From Holacanthus passer (Eukaryota > Chordata > Actinopteri > Pomacanthidae): 64,000 nt of DNA. Numbering within the stretch: the first letter of the stretch is position 1; each line of letters begins with the position of its first letter. The translations under genes were made by a program, and so were the position numbers. The stretch lies in contig JAFREQ010000095.1 in the NCBI GenBank assembly GCA_025331565.1, positions 434,001-498,000 on the forward strand, written 5' to 3'. Positions 58,601 to 64,000 of the stretch are shown piece after piece. The notes beneath the pieces are model-generated. The model saw only the letters and a list, made by a program, of their open reading frames with translations, was not told the origin of the DNA and searched no databases.

Positions 58601-60447
58601 TGATTCTATTTTGACCATTCTATGTTTTAATGTCTCTCAAACGTCCCCGGCATTTCTGAAAGTGCAATGCTTAATCACTGAAGTATAACCGAAGTGAAAT
58701 GGTGATGACAAGATCGGTCCATTAACCAATAGTCAATTAAACGAAAAATAAGTCACAATTGAAAAAAAACATTTGTTGGTTCCACCTTCTCAATGTCAGT
58801 TTTCGCTGCTTTTCTGTTTTTGTATCATTGTAAATTGAATATTTTTGGATCTTGGACTGTTGATTGAGCAAAACAAGCCATTTGAAGGCATCACTTTGGC
58901 CTCTGCGAAGTTTGATGGGCATTTTTCACAGTGTTCTGACATTTTGTTGACTACTTATTAATCGATGATGAAAATGTGTTTATCCGTGCGTTGACAGCCT
59001 GAGTACCTCCCGGACCAGCCTGGCTGGTGACAGCGACAGCCTCTTTGACTTCCCCTCCCCTGTGAATAATCTGCTGTCAAAACTCACAAAGGTAATATAT
59101 TATTACTTATACTTCCAGGCCAACTTTGCATTTATATTAGCACAATTCACAGACACTGTTACAGCAGTGACTCTTATTTTGCTTTTGTCAAAATCTGCTA
59201 AACAATGTTGTCCTGAAAATCACATCCTTGATTGTCATCAGCCCTGTTGTTTTTATTTCTATTGCAGCATATGAGATCTCCGTCTGTGTCCTGTCTGGAT
59301 GTTGACACGTCTCCTCCCACCAACGACTCCACCCCTGCCACGCTGACTCCGTCCACTCCCACAAAATCGCACCGTCGATCAGCCTCCTGCGGCAACAACC
59401 CCCCCAACAACATCCAAGGTTCGGGCCCCGACATGCGAATCATCAGGATACGGATGGACCTGCAGGATGGAAACCTGTACCGAAGTATCCTGGTACTAAT
59501 TCAAACCATTTGAATCTAATTTACAGCAGCAGCGAGATTGTAGGAAAGGCTCTGTCCCTTATCTGCGACACACTGCACTTACAGCCTTTCCACTTATCTG
59601 CCAGGATCCCGTAATGATAGTCATCAGAATCAGATCCTCAGGATACAGCGGACCGAGGATATCATTAGTGCAAATCCAGCTGTCTAATGTCATTGTTATT
59701 CTCCTCTCTCCCCTCAGGTTACGAGCAATGACAAGACCCCCACTGTGATCAGCTCTGCCTTAGAAAAGCACAATCAGGACCCCAAACAGGCATCCAGATA
59801 TGAGCTGATCCAACTTCTGCCTGAAGGAAAAGGTAAAGTCATGATTCCAGTCAGCGAAAGAAAAACTAATCCACTCTGCCCACAACACTGTTAATAATGA
59901 CACCTGTTTTATCAGTTTTACCATCAAGTGGTGCATTCGTGTTATCTAAACGGAGACAAGAGTGAGATCATCCTGTTTTTTTTCTATACTTTTCAATCTA
60001 TCTGAGATTGTGGTTCACTTCAGGTTTTTAGTGCAGCACAGTTTTGTTCTGGCACACACTGCATATTCAATAATTTGAGTGTACTTTGTGTATTTTGATG
60101 CAGATCCAGATCAATTTATAACAGATAACAGATTTTATAGTTATGTGGCCTTAGATGAGGTATGTGCTCCTCCAGTGGTTTGTAGTTGCAGAAGAGACAG
60201 TAAAAGATGGAAAATGTTCTTGAACTCTGATGTGTTCATTCATCTGTCTTCTTCTCTTAACGCAGAACTGGTCATCCCTGCCACAGGAAACGTCTTCTAC
60301 GCCATGACCTCATCTAGTGTTGACTTCCTGTTGAGAAGGAAAGGCGGGAACACTCCTCTGGGCTTACAGCCGATCAACACAGAGACGAGCGCCACTTTTC
60401 CAAGAATCAAGGCCAAGGGGAGGAGACTGGTCAGGACTCTTTTTTGA
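37926..60447 (+). CDS. rgl2: Ral guanine nucleotide dissociation stimulator-like 2, complete gene in 19 coding exons
   Basis: RalGDS-family exchange factor: it binds Ras-GTP through a C-terminal RA domain and loads RalA/RalB with GTP at membranes. The 19 coding exons (listed separately) join with every phase consistent into 743 residues plus stop (human RGL2 is 777). Order: a short serine/proline-rich N-terminus; RasGEF_N (about 98-210); the catalytic CDC25-type domain (about 255-510), including LVPYHCLGSLWSQRDKKG, NFSSLYAIVSALQSNPIHRL and VPYLGIFLTDLTMLD; a serine-rich linker; and the RA domain (about 625-712), with RIIRIRMDLQDGNLYRSIL. RGL2 is preferred over RGL1, RGL3 and RALGDS because of the MLPR start, the PSVSCLD linker motif, the end FPRIKAKGRRLVRTLF and the divergent phf1 neighbour. 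Several introns hold transposon relics, the largest being 38085-47419. Confidence 0.92.
40535..40815 (+). mobile_element. decayed Tc1/mariner-like transposase fragment
   Basis: Reads as a degraded Tc1 transposase tail: MKGNLNAVAYNDNLGKSVLS, TLWQEF, a valine/tryptophan segment, then a shortened version of the PNPIEHLWD-type motif (RPRPTPLGLTGQQLG). Internal deletions and changed codons make it non-functional. Confidence 0.55.
41190..41230 (+). repeat. terminal fragment of a Tc1-like element
   Basis: GGTTGTCCACATACTTTTGG followed by CCATATATTTTAC matches the end sequence of a common fish element. A related CCACATACTTTTG occurs at 40555. Confidence 0.5.
42903..43222. repeat. dispersed DNA-transposon-like element, copy 2
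   Basis: It starts TTAAAGTTGCACTAATAGAT and TTTTTATA and ends with ACTGCCCCCAAGTGGCCATA, AAGAAATCCTGCATTAA. The ends are imperfect inverted repeats of each other (TTAAAG-TGCA...TGCATTAA) and match the copy at 61.3-61.9 kb. Confidence 0.55.
43613..43673. repeat. compound (CT)n(GT)n microsatellite
   Basis: CT repeats to about 43647 followed directly by GT repeats. Confidence 0.95.
43858..44060 (+). repeat. TCCTTGTGGG-type fish repeat
   Basis: It begins TTATCCTTGTGGGAGCCCAT, contains GGTTTAGGTTAGAATTAGG and ends CGTCCTCACAAGTATAGAAG. The ends are roughly complementary, and it is flanked on both sides by GT repeats. Confidence 0.6.
45387..45750 (+). repeat. ACTTGAGTAAA-type fish repeat
   Basis: The left part has TTTACTTGAGTAAAAGTAGC and TACAATGTAAAAATA; the right end has GAGTAAATGTACTTAGTTAC and TTTCCATCACTGG. 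Common teleost dispersed element with no coding capacity. Confidence 0.6.
46476..46952 (-). mobile_element. truncated Tc1/mariner element with long terminal repeat end
   Basis: The end starts TACACTGAACAAAAATATAA, then ACGCAACACTTTTG, and continues for about 270 bases of known terminal repeat. On the minus strand follows the C-terminal part of the transposase (RVPLPANIKQLRTAIEKRW, then NNLINSM), interrupted by TGA and then RRCVALREANGGHTRY. The remaining transposase and the other end are missing, so it is a dead, 5'-truncated copy. Confidence 0.75.
47054..47099. repeat. (TC)n microsatellite
   Basis: About 46 bases of perfect TC in the rgl2 intron, about 320 bases before exon 3. Confidence 0.95.
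47420..47467 (+). CDS. rgl2: rgl2 coding exon (exon 3)
   Basis: 48 nt, with acceptor CTTCTCCAG and donor CTG/GTAAGG. It encodes AEPSPMKTTWYCPLDL. In frame (phase 0 both sides), so it could be skipped without a shift. Confidence 0.8.
47894..47977 (+). CDS. rgl2: rgl2 coding exon (exon 4)
   Basis: 84 nt, with acceptor TCTCTACAG and donor ATG/GTACGT. It encodes STVVEEEEDGVIYTVVVKQQ, then HGAPTSPM. The acidic EEEEDG..YTV segment is typical just before RasGEF_N in RGL2. Confidence 0.9.
48089..48255 (+). CDS. rgl2: rgl2 coding exon (exon 5, RasGEF_N)
   Basis: 167 nt, with acceptor TTCCTCCAG and donor GACAG/GTACGA. It encodes SVASRSQCVKAGTEEKLVLH, then LLHSFSMGDSSFITIFLST and YRSFTSTKRVLDILTD, the start of the RasGEF N-terminal module. 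Confidence 0.95.
49243..49299 (+). CDS. rgl2: rgl2 coding exon (exon 6)
   Basis: 57 nt, with acceptor TTTTGGTAACAG and donor AACAA/GTGAGT. It encodes LENPPGESERSQTRQSFN, completing flanking Arg and Lys codons. Phase 2 on both sides. The acceptor tract is interrupted by GG. Confidence 0.85.
49560..49925 (+). repeat. possible decayed LINE reverse-transcriptase tail
   Basis: Short open pieces resemble the end of a LINE ORF2 (LPSVAPSKI; then IIDLKLFFQLTR), where related elements carry an LHWLPV..R..FKILL-type motif. Heavily mutated. The match is weak and from memory. Confidence 0.3.
50011..50207 (+). CDS. rgl2: rgl2 coding exon (exon 7)
   Basis: 197 nt, with acceptor CTGTCTGCAG and donor AAAG/GTCTGT. 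It encodes AVCTVFSTWLCEYPEDFKSL, then GEPSRLLRLAPLLPQ and a helix-like ADIRARLLRIAEELSEKALL. TWL..YPEDF is a RasGEF_N hallmark. Confidence 0.95.
50800..50819. repeat. short perfect inverted repeat in a fish-repeat context
   Basis: TTGTTATC and GATAACAA separated by GTGA. Adjacent GAGATA words suggest a fragment of a dispersed element. Confidence 0.4.
51084..51193 (+). CDS. rgl2: rgl2 coding exon (exon 8)
   Basis: 110 nt, with acceptor CCCTTTGCAG and donor GAGACA/GTCAGT. It encodes QTGFPSPPPDASKFEPTSIL, then GFPGVLIAEQLTKIET. LIAEQLT..E opens the catalytic domain. Confidence 0.95.
51402..51617 (+). CDS. rgl2: rgl2 coding exon (exon 9, catalytic domain)
   Basis: 216 nt, with acceptor CACTTCTCAG and donor GAG/GTCAGT. 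It encodes ELFVRLVPYHCLGSLWSQRD, then SVRATVRQFNKLANAVLAS and RARLLEKWISVAE. These are conserved RasGEF blocks. Confidence 0.97.
52623..52678. repeat. (GT)n microsatellite next to an rgl2 acceptor
   Basis: GT tract with one TTT interruption, ending about 33 bases before the AG of exon 10. It gives a UG repeat in the transcript. Confidence 0.95.
52714..52817 (+). CDS. rgl2: rgl2 coding exon (exon 10, catalytic domain)
   Basis: 104 nt, with acceptor GTTTTCAACAG and donor GACAG/GTCGGC. It encodes ECRARKNFSSLYAIVSALQS, then NPIHRLRKTWQDTD. Skipping would shift the frame. Confidence 0.97.
52975..53190 (+). repeat. teleost interspersed repeat
   Basis: Blocks ATTGAAGAGCTAGTGTGTAG, GACATCTAGTGGTGAGATTG and ACCCCTCATTTTCCAAGC followed by AAGGCCCTAAGGTGCATAG are typical of a fish dispersed element. 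The family name is uncertain. Confidence 0.55.
53636..53720 (+). CDS. rgl2: rgl2 coding exon (exon 11)
   Basis: 85 nt, with acceptor CACTCGACAG and donor GAG/GTGAGG. It encodes EAVRRYEELSEIFSDKDNYS, then QSRELLKE. IFS..DNYSQSRELL is highly conserved in RGL proteins. Confidence 0.96.
54610..54865. repeat. teleost interspersed repeat
   Basis: Blocks GTTAAGGGATCACCAGAGTT, ACATCCTCTGGAAACCGTGA, CTGTCTGCACAAGAATG and AATCCATCCAATAGTTGTC follow the order of a common fish repeat. Confidence 0.55.
55793..55862. repeat. fragment of the DNA-transposon-like element
   Basis: TCCACTGCCCCCAAGTGGCC, then TTATTGCAGACTTTAAAG: only the terminal part of the family seen at 42.9 and 61.3 kb. Confidence 0.5.
56281..56340 (+). 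CDS. rgl2: rgl2 coding exon (exon 12)
   Basis: 60 nt, with acceptor TTGTCTTGCAG and donor AGG/GTGAGT. It encodes EGTSKFANLDYRLNNKHLNR, a variable loop of the catalytic domain. In frame, so it could be alternatively spliced. Confidence 0.88.
57289..57375 (+). CDS. rgl2: rgl2 coding exon (exon 13)
   Basis: 87 nt, with acceptor TTTTACACAG and donor GAT/GTAAGT. It encodes SNAQGTVPYLGIFLTDLTML, then DTAVKDRLD. VPYLG.FL.DL.MLD is a catalytic-domain signature. Confidence 0.97.
57488..57520 (+). CDS. rgl2: rgl2 33-nt coding exon (exon 14)
   Basis: 33 nt between CTTTGCAG and AGG/GTGAGT. It encodes NGYINFDKRRR, a near-invariant RGL catalytic segment, so it must normally be included despite its small size. 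Confidence 0.96.
57968..58089 (+). CDS. rgl2: rgl2 coding exon (exon 15)
   Basis: 122 nt, with acceptor TTGTTAACAG and donor GAAAG/GTAAAT. It encodes EFEVLAQIRLLQSSCKNCVF, then TADEAFTQWYQSVPTLTEGE, the end of the catalytic domain. Confidence 0.96.
58220..58306 (+). CDS. rgl2: rgl2 coding exon (exon 16)
   Basis: 87 nt, with acceptor CTGTTTCAG and donor CAGA/GTAAGC. It encodes YRLSSQIEAPGEPSPRGLTP, then TVIITQCP. SY.LS..IE is conserved after the GEF domain. Confidence 0.93.
58690..58965. repeat. AT-rich dispersed element, copy
   Basis: Blocks CAATAGTCAATTAAACG, TTTTCGCTGCTTTTCTG, TTTGGATCTTGGACTGTTGA, TTGATGGGCATTTTTCACA and TATTAATCGATGATGAAAAT parallel the copies at 4.6 and 9.0 kb. Confidence 0.6.
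58998..59091 (+). CDS. rgl2: rgl2 coding exon (exon 17)
   Basis: 94 nt, with acceptor GTTGACAG and donor AAG/GTAATA. It encodes LSTSRTSLAGDSDSLFDFPS, then PVNNLLSKLTK. Serine-rich linker. Confidence 0.9.
59268..59492 (+). CDS. rgl2: rgl2 coding exon (exon 18, start of RA domain)
   Basis: 225 nt, with acceptor CTATTGCAG and donor CTG/GTACTA. It encodes HMRSPSVSCLDVDTSPPTND, a Ser/Thr/Pro-rich stretch with SHRRSASCG, and MRIIRIRMDLQDGNLYRSIL, the first strands of the Ras-associating domain. Confidence 0.95.
59718..59832 (+). CDS. rgl2: rgl2 coding exon (exon 19, RA domain)
   Basis: 115 nt, with acceptor CTCCCCTCAG and donor AAAG/GTAAAG. It encodes VTSNDKTPTVISSALEKHNQ, then DPKQASRYELIQLLPEGK. 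K at the start of TPTVI and the YEL.QLL strand are RA-domain features. Confidence 0.96.
60266..60447 (+). CDS. rgl2: rgl2 last coding exon (exon 20)
   Basis: Acceptor CTTAACGCAG. It encodes LVIPATGNVFYAMTSSSVDF, then LLRRKGG, a short variable part and FPRIKAKGRRLVRTLF before TGA at 60445-60447. The basic tail matches the RGL2 type of ending. Confidence 0.96.
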
Positions 60448-61285
60448 CACCAGGTTTTCCAGCGATGGATTCTTCTCGAAGGCCTGACGTGAGCGCAGGA
60501 TGAGCTCTCACAGACAGTAAATGTGGCCTTCTCTGTGCAAAACTACATACTATGCCTTCCCTTCCTCCCATGCTCCTACAAAGCTTCTTCTACCAAAACA
60601 AGACCAAGTCAACTCCATAGCAGGTTTTCATCAAACATTTCAGACCTCCAGCTGCCCTGCTGTGCTCACCAGAGCCGCCTGCTGCTCAAGAACAGTGTCA
60701 GCTTTCCTCTTTTCCAAGCAGCTTGCATTACAGAGAGGAAGAGCAATGGGGGCCTTTAACTGACTGCTTTTGGTGCTCGCTCTCGAGTCCCAGTCAGGTA
60801 GCACTTGATGCATTTATTTCATTCCAACTCAATGGATAAGATCTGTTTTAATAGCCACCAGGAAATCCCTTGTTTTTGTGTGCCTCGGTCGTGAGTGACG
60901 TTTCCAAATATAAAGAGAAGATTTAGTCGGTCAGAACTTCAGCTGAGATGCAAAGATGAAGGATTTAGGACAGTGGTTTTTTTGTGGGGTTGGAAGAAGC
61001 ATAATGAAATATAAATACATACAGAGCCTTTCAGATCCGGCTCTGGTAAACAGCACACATGAGGAAGACCAAAAAAATACAGCGCAAGTTCATCGTTGTA
61101 GCAAAACACTGGAGACATATATATGTTTTGTATATATTTATATATTTTGTATGTCTGTATGATGTCAATATTGTGTTTACACCGGCAAGGAGCTCTAGGT
61201 CCATGTGTCCGAGGAAAAATGCATCAAATACCTGCAAGATTTCCACTTTAAACAGACTCAACCAGATATTCATTTCAACATTAAC

Positions 61286-61852
61286 TTAAAGCTGCATTAA
61301 TCAATATTTTTATATGAACAACAAAGTAATATTCAACCTTAAAAGAATGATCAACCCTGCAGATCGATGGAGCCTGTGGCCTATTTTTAGCTAATTTATT
61401 TGAGTTTCGAGGCCCCGGAAATTGACTTCATGCTTCATTCTCACAGCTGTTATCAAGTCTGTTTCCAGCAGCAGCTGTTTTCAAAAAAAAAGCTCGGATA
61501 AACCTGCTGAACACAACCTGTCCAACAGGAACCAGCAGACATACAACGTTAAGAGACGAGCTGGTGAAAAGAGTCAAACATCCAGCTGCTGAAGAGACAG
61601 ATGTTTCACACTCAGGAGTTGCTAGAGACCAAACTAGACCTAAAAGGAGAGTGCACTTGTTTCATCAGATGGACAGAAATACAACTCCAGATAAAAGCTT
61701 CTCCTTCAGCTGGATGTCTATGTAGGCAGCTTTTCACTAACACATTAGTTGTAAAAACTTTATATTATAACAAGTTGGCAAAATATCATACAGCTAGTTG
61801 TGGAGTTCTTCTGACCCCTGATGGCCAAAAATGGATTATTGCAGCTTTAAAA
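61286..61852. repeat. DNA-transposon-like (MITE) element, longest copy
   Basis: It starts TTAAAGCTGCATTAATCAAT and ends TGGATTATTGCAGCTTTAA; the ends are imperfect inverted repeats. It has no transposase. It lies in the rgl2 3' UTR. Confidence 0.65.
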
Positions 61853-62458
61853 ACACCTTGCAGCACTTTCAAAGCTTGCGGCTTTGCTTCAGTTTATCAC
61901 TGTTGCACCAAAACCATGAGGACGACAGTCAGGAAAACCAAAACAATACACCATTATTACATTTAAGGTTTTCCAGATCTGAACTTTTCAACAGAGCATA
62001 AGCTAAACTTAATTTATGCAGATTCTTATGCAGGACACATTTCCACTGCTGTGCACTTGCATTACAAACCTCAGCTCCGATTTCATGTTATGACTTAACA
62101 TGTTAATTTCAGCATAGATTTAAAACATATGACCTCTTTGTATAAAAAAAAAAAAAAAAAAAGTCTGGACTCTGATGAACTCTTGTGACCTCTGGTTGTA
62201 CCTGCTCGGTGCTGGTGAGGCCTCCTGGTTGGCCGAGGCACAAGAACCAGGGAGAGGATTCTTCGGACGACATGTGTAAGCGTTAATGCTGTGTTACTGA
62301 TTGTTTTAGTGCCTTTTCTCCACAGGATGCTCATCTTTCCCATGTTTGCATTAGAATGTATAGGATATACACAGAGGCGATGCGGTCACCTCCAGCGCCG
62401 CGCCATCTCGCATCAAAGCTATTTATGCACTACATACAGGATGTCCTATTTTTGTGGT

Positions 62459-62464
62459 AATAAA
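62459..62464 (+). terminator. rgl2 polyadenylation signal
   Basis: AATAAA, followed within 20 bases by T-rich sequence. Confidence 0.55.
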
Positions 62465-62682
62465 TTTACTTTTCTATGAATTTCATTGCTCTTGACTGAG
62501 GTGCTGTAACAAATTCCAAGTTCAATGCAGACATATTTTCCATGCTGCAGAGTATCCCATGAAAAGAATTGAAGCTGTCTCCAAATGTCAAATCCTGACA
62601 TTTCTATTTTTCTCACAGATGAGGTGTGGAAAGAAAAAGGTGAATATACATCAGCAACAAACCACGTCTCTGTTTTAGTCTT

Positions 62683-62688
62683 TTTATT
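62683..62688 (-). terminator. DNase II gene polyadenylation signal
   Basis: TTTATT on the plus strand is AATAAA on the minus strand, the first downstream of the DNase II stop codon. It lies about 220 bases from the rgl2 signal, so the two genes end tail-to-tail. Confidence 0.5.
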
Positions 62689-63648
62689 CAGATTCAAGAC
62701 AGCCAGCATCTTTATCTTTAAGGAAAAAACAAGGTCTGAATGAATGTATGTACTGTATGTAAGTGAAAATGTGATGCAACTCTAAAGGCACATAAAAAAA
62801 AAAGAGTTCTGGATGTGTCAGAAAAGCACATTTTAAAATCAAGTCAGTTAATAACACAAACATTCATGAAACACAAAGTATTAAAGCATTCCTCGCACCT
62901 GAATGTTGTCACTGTCTGCAGTTTTATATTGTCAGTGAGGTGTGTGTGTGTGTGTGTGTGTGCTGAATGTTACAAAGTGCAGTTAATCAATTAATGTTCA
63001 TACATGTAGAATGACATGAAATCCATTTGAAATACAGTCCATCCTCAACCAGCAAAGGCTCCCTGAGAACATACCCACAAACCAGCTAATGTTGATTTAA
63101 ACAGAGAAAGTTCAAGTTAGCGAGGCAGCACTTATATAGTTTGCAACGTCGTCTCATCCGTTTCAGTTAAAAACAGTACCCAGTGGTTTGAAAGACACTT
63201 GAACAAATGCTTTCATTTAAAGTGGCACTTTGAGGCTTTTATGTTTTTCAAAACGAACGACCATATTTCCCAGAAAGCTCTCCGCGTCCTATCAGATTTG
63301 ACTACTTCTACTCCTCCAGCATTGTTCTGTGTGCATTTAGTTTGAAGAGGAGGATGTAACAGCCCTTCATAACAGCAGATAATCATTCTGAACAAGTAAA
63401 ATGGTTTTTGTGTCTAAAAAGCCCCCAAAAACATGTTTTCCTCAATCAGCTTCTTACTGTGAGCGATGGTTCTACATTAACACACGATTTTCTGCCAAAG
63501 TTGGATCAGTTTTGCTTATTTCACTTTAGATATTCCTATGTGTTATCAGAACTATCACAAAAGTGTACAATTGTAGAGAAGATCATATGAATTTTAAATG
63601 TTAAACATTGATCAAATACGTTCAAGCCTTATCAACCCATGATGGCTC
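62689..63648 (-). other. DNase II gene 3' UTR (probable)
   Basis: Non-coding stretch between the stop codon and the minus-strand AATAAA. It includes a GT microsatellite at 62941-62962. No open frame of interest. Confidence 0.45.
62941..62962. repeat. (GT)n microsatellite
   Basis: About 22 bases of GT. Confidence 0.9.
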
Positions 63649-63989
63649 TTAAGCCCAGCTGACCCATCCGGCTCCAGCAGTGTTTTGCCCAGGACACTGG
63701 ATTGTTCCTCCCCCACAAGCCTCACACTCCAGCGCCGCTGTCCGGTAAGCCTTCCACACCACCGGGTCCCGCAGACACACCGTGCCACCGCCACGCTTCT
63801 CCTCCGCCTCGTTCCGGTTTATGTCTCCCACACACACCCAGCCTCCTCCGGCCCCCGACCCGGCCGCCTTGGTGCTGACAGCCCACTTGGAGTGGTCCTG
63901 GCTGGTCTTGAAGGTGAACGATTGACCCGGGTTTATGAGCTTGATGTCCAGGACTTTCCAGCCCAGCGAGCAGTCGGAGGGGAGGATGC
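63649..63989 (-). CDS. DNase II family endonuclease, last coding exon (gene runs off the window)
   Basis: The minus strand encodes ILPSDCSLGWKVLDIKLINP, FTFKTSQDHSKWAVS, GGWVCVGDINRNEAEEKRGG and GTVCLRDPVVWKAYRTAAL, then a cysteine-containing tail with stop at 63649-63651. DHSKW, VGDINRN and RGGGTVC are hallmarks of DNase II, the acid endonuclease of lysosomes that degrades DNA from engulfed cells; the His of DHSKW is the family's catalytic histidine. The exon probably starts at 63989 after CTCCACAG, but only ten intron bases are visible. The position after HSKW is alanine where the family usually has cysteine, and the tail after WKAYRTAAL (ECEACGGGTIQCPGQN, then TAGAGWVSWA) is unusual. Whether it is dnase2, a dnase2b-like gene or a fish-specific paralogue cannot be settled from this exon. 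Confidence 0.85.
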
Positions 63990-64000
63990 CTGTGGAGCGA

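Larger units (their letters stand above)
60448..62485 (+). other. rgl2: rgl2 3' UTR
   Basis: About 2 kb from the stop to just past an AATAAA at 62459-62464, the first canonical signal seen on this strand. It contains a DNA-transposon-like element (61286-61852) and an A-rich run (62145-62162). Confidence 0.6.

Noticed and set aside
1..64000. tRNA, rRNA or microRNA genes
   Set aside because: I scanned for cloverleaf B-box-like sequence and clear hairpin precursors and saw none I could support; tRNAscan-SE and miRNA homology searches would be decisive.

Overview
The window looks like nuclear DNA of a teleost fish, possibly a spiny-rayed one. Coding sequence is split into short exons with GT-AG introns. 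Dinucleotide and GA/CT microsatellites are very abundant, and there are many short interspersed elements of kinds common in fish, including Tc1/mariner relics. All exons below were read by eye from splice-site and protein-motif logic; no alignment was run.

Layout. (1) 1-11.3 kb: no coding exon seen, with a nested repeat island at 3.5-5.1 kb; probably the first intron of syngap1. (2) About 11.3 kb, minus strand: a short exon encoding MSYVPFQ followed by a phase-1 donor, matching the end of SYNGAP1 coding exon 1. A long GA/CT satellite (11.7-12.2 kb) lies just upstream in the gene's direction. (3) 18.2-32.0 kb, minus strand: a complete polycomb-like gene, phf1, in 14 coding exons, with Tudor, PHD1, PHD2, an extended winged-helix region and a C-terminal chromo-like motif. 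Its last exon has a histidine/glutamine/asparagine repeat, a long glycine tract, and a one-base frame discontinuity at a run of nine C. (4) 32.7-36 kb: the divergent intergenic region between phf1 and rgl2, with a near-palindrome and a tandem duplication. (5) 35.7-62.5 kb, plus strand: rgl2, a Ral guanine nucleotide exchange factor, with a 5' UTR exon and 19 coding exons (743 aa: RasGEF_N, CDC25/RasGEF and RA domains). (6) 62.7-64 kb, minus strand: the 3' UTR and last coding exon of a DNase II family gene, tail-to-tail with rgl2 and cut by the window edge.

The gene order and orientation (syngap1 - phf1 - divergent rgl2) resemble the human extended MHC region on 6p21.3, where RGL2 and PHF1 also point away from each other and SYNGAP1 lies downstream of PHF1 on the same strand. 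The human interveners (TAPBP, ZBTB22, DAXX, KIFC1, CUTA) were not found, and the DNase II neighbour is not part of that human block. The genes do not form a pathway: phf1 is a PRC2 accessory/chromatin reader, rgl2 a Ras-to-Ral signalling protein, syngap1 a synaptic Ras GAP, and DNase II a lysosomal nuclease. I found no novel multi-gene system. The most useful leads are the phf1 3' exon anomaly, a candidate 33-nt phf1 micro-exon, microsatellites placed at splice sites, the 17-bp inverted repeat between phf1 and rgl2, and an altered cysteine in the DNase II C-terminus.
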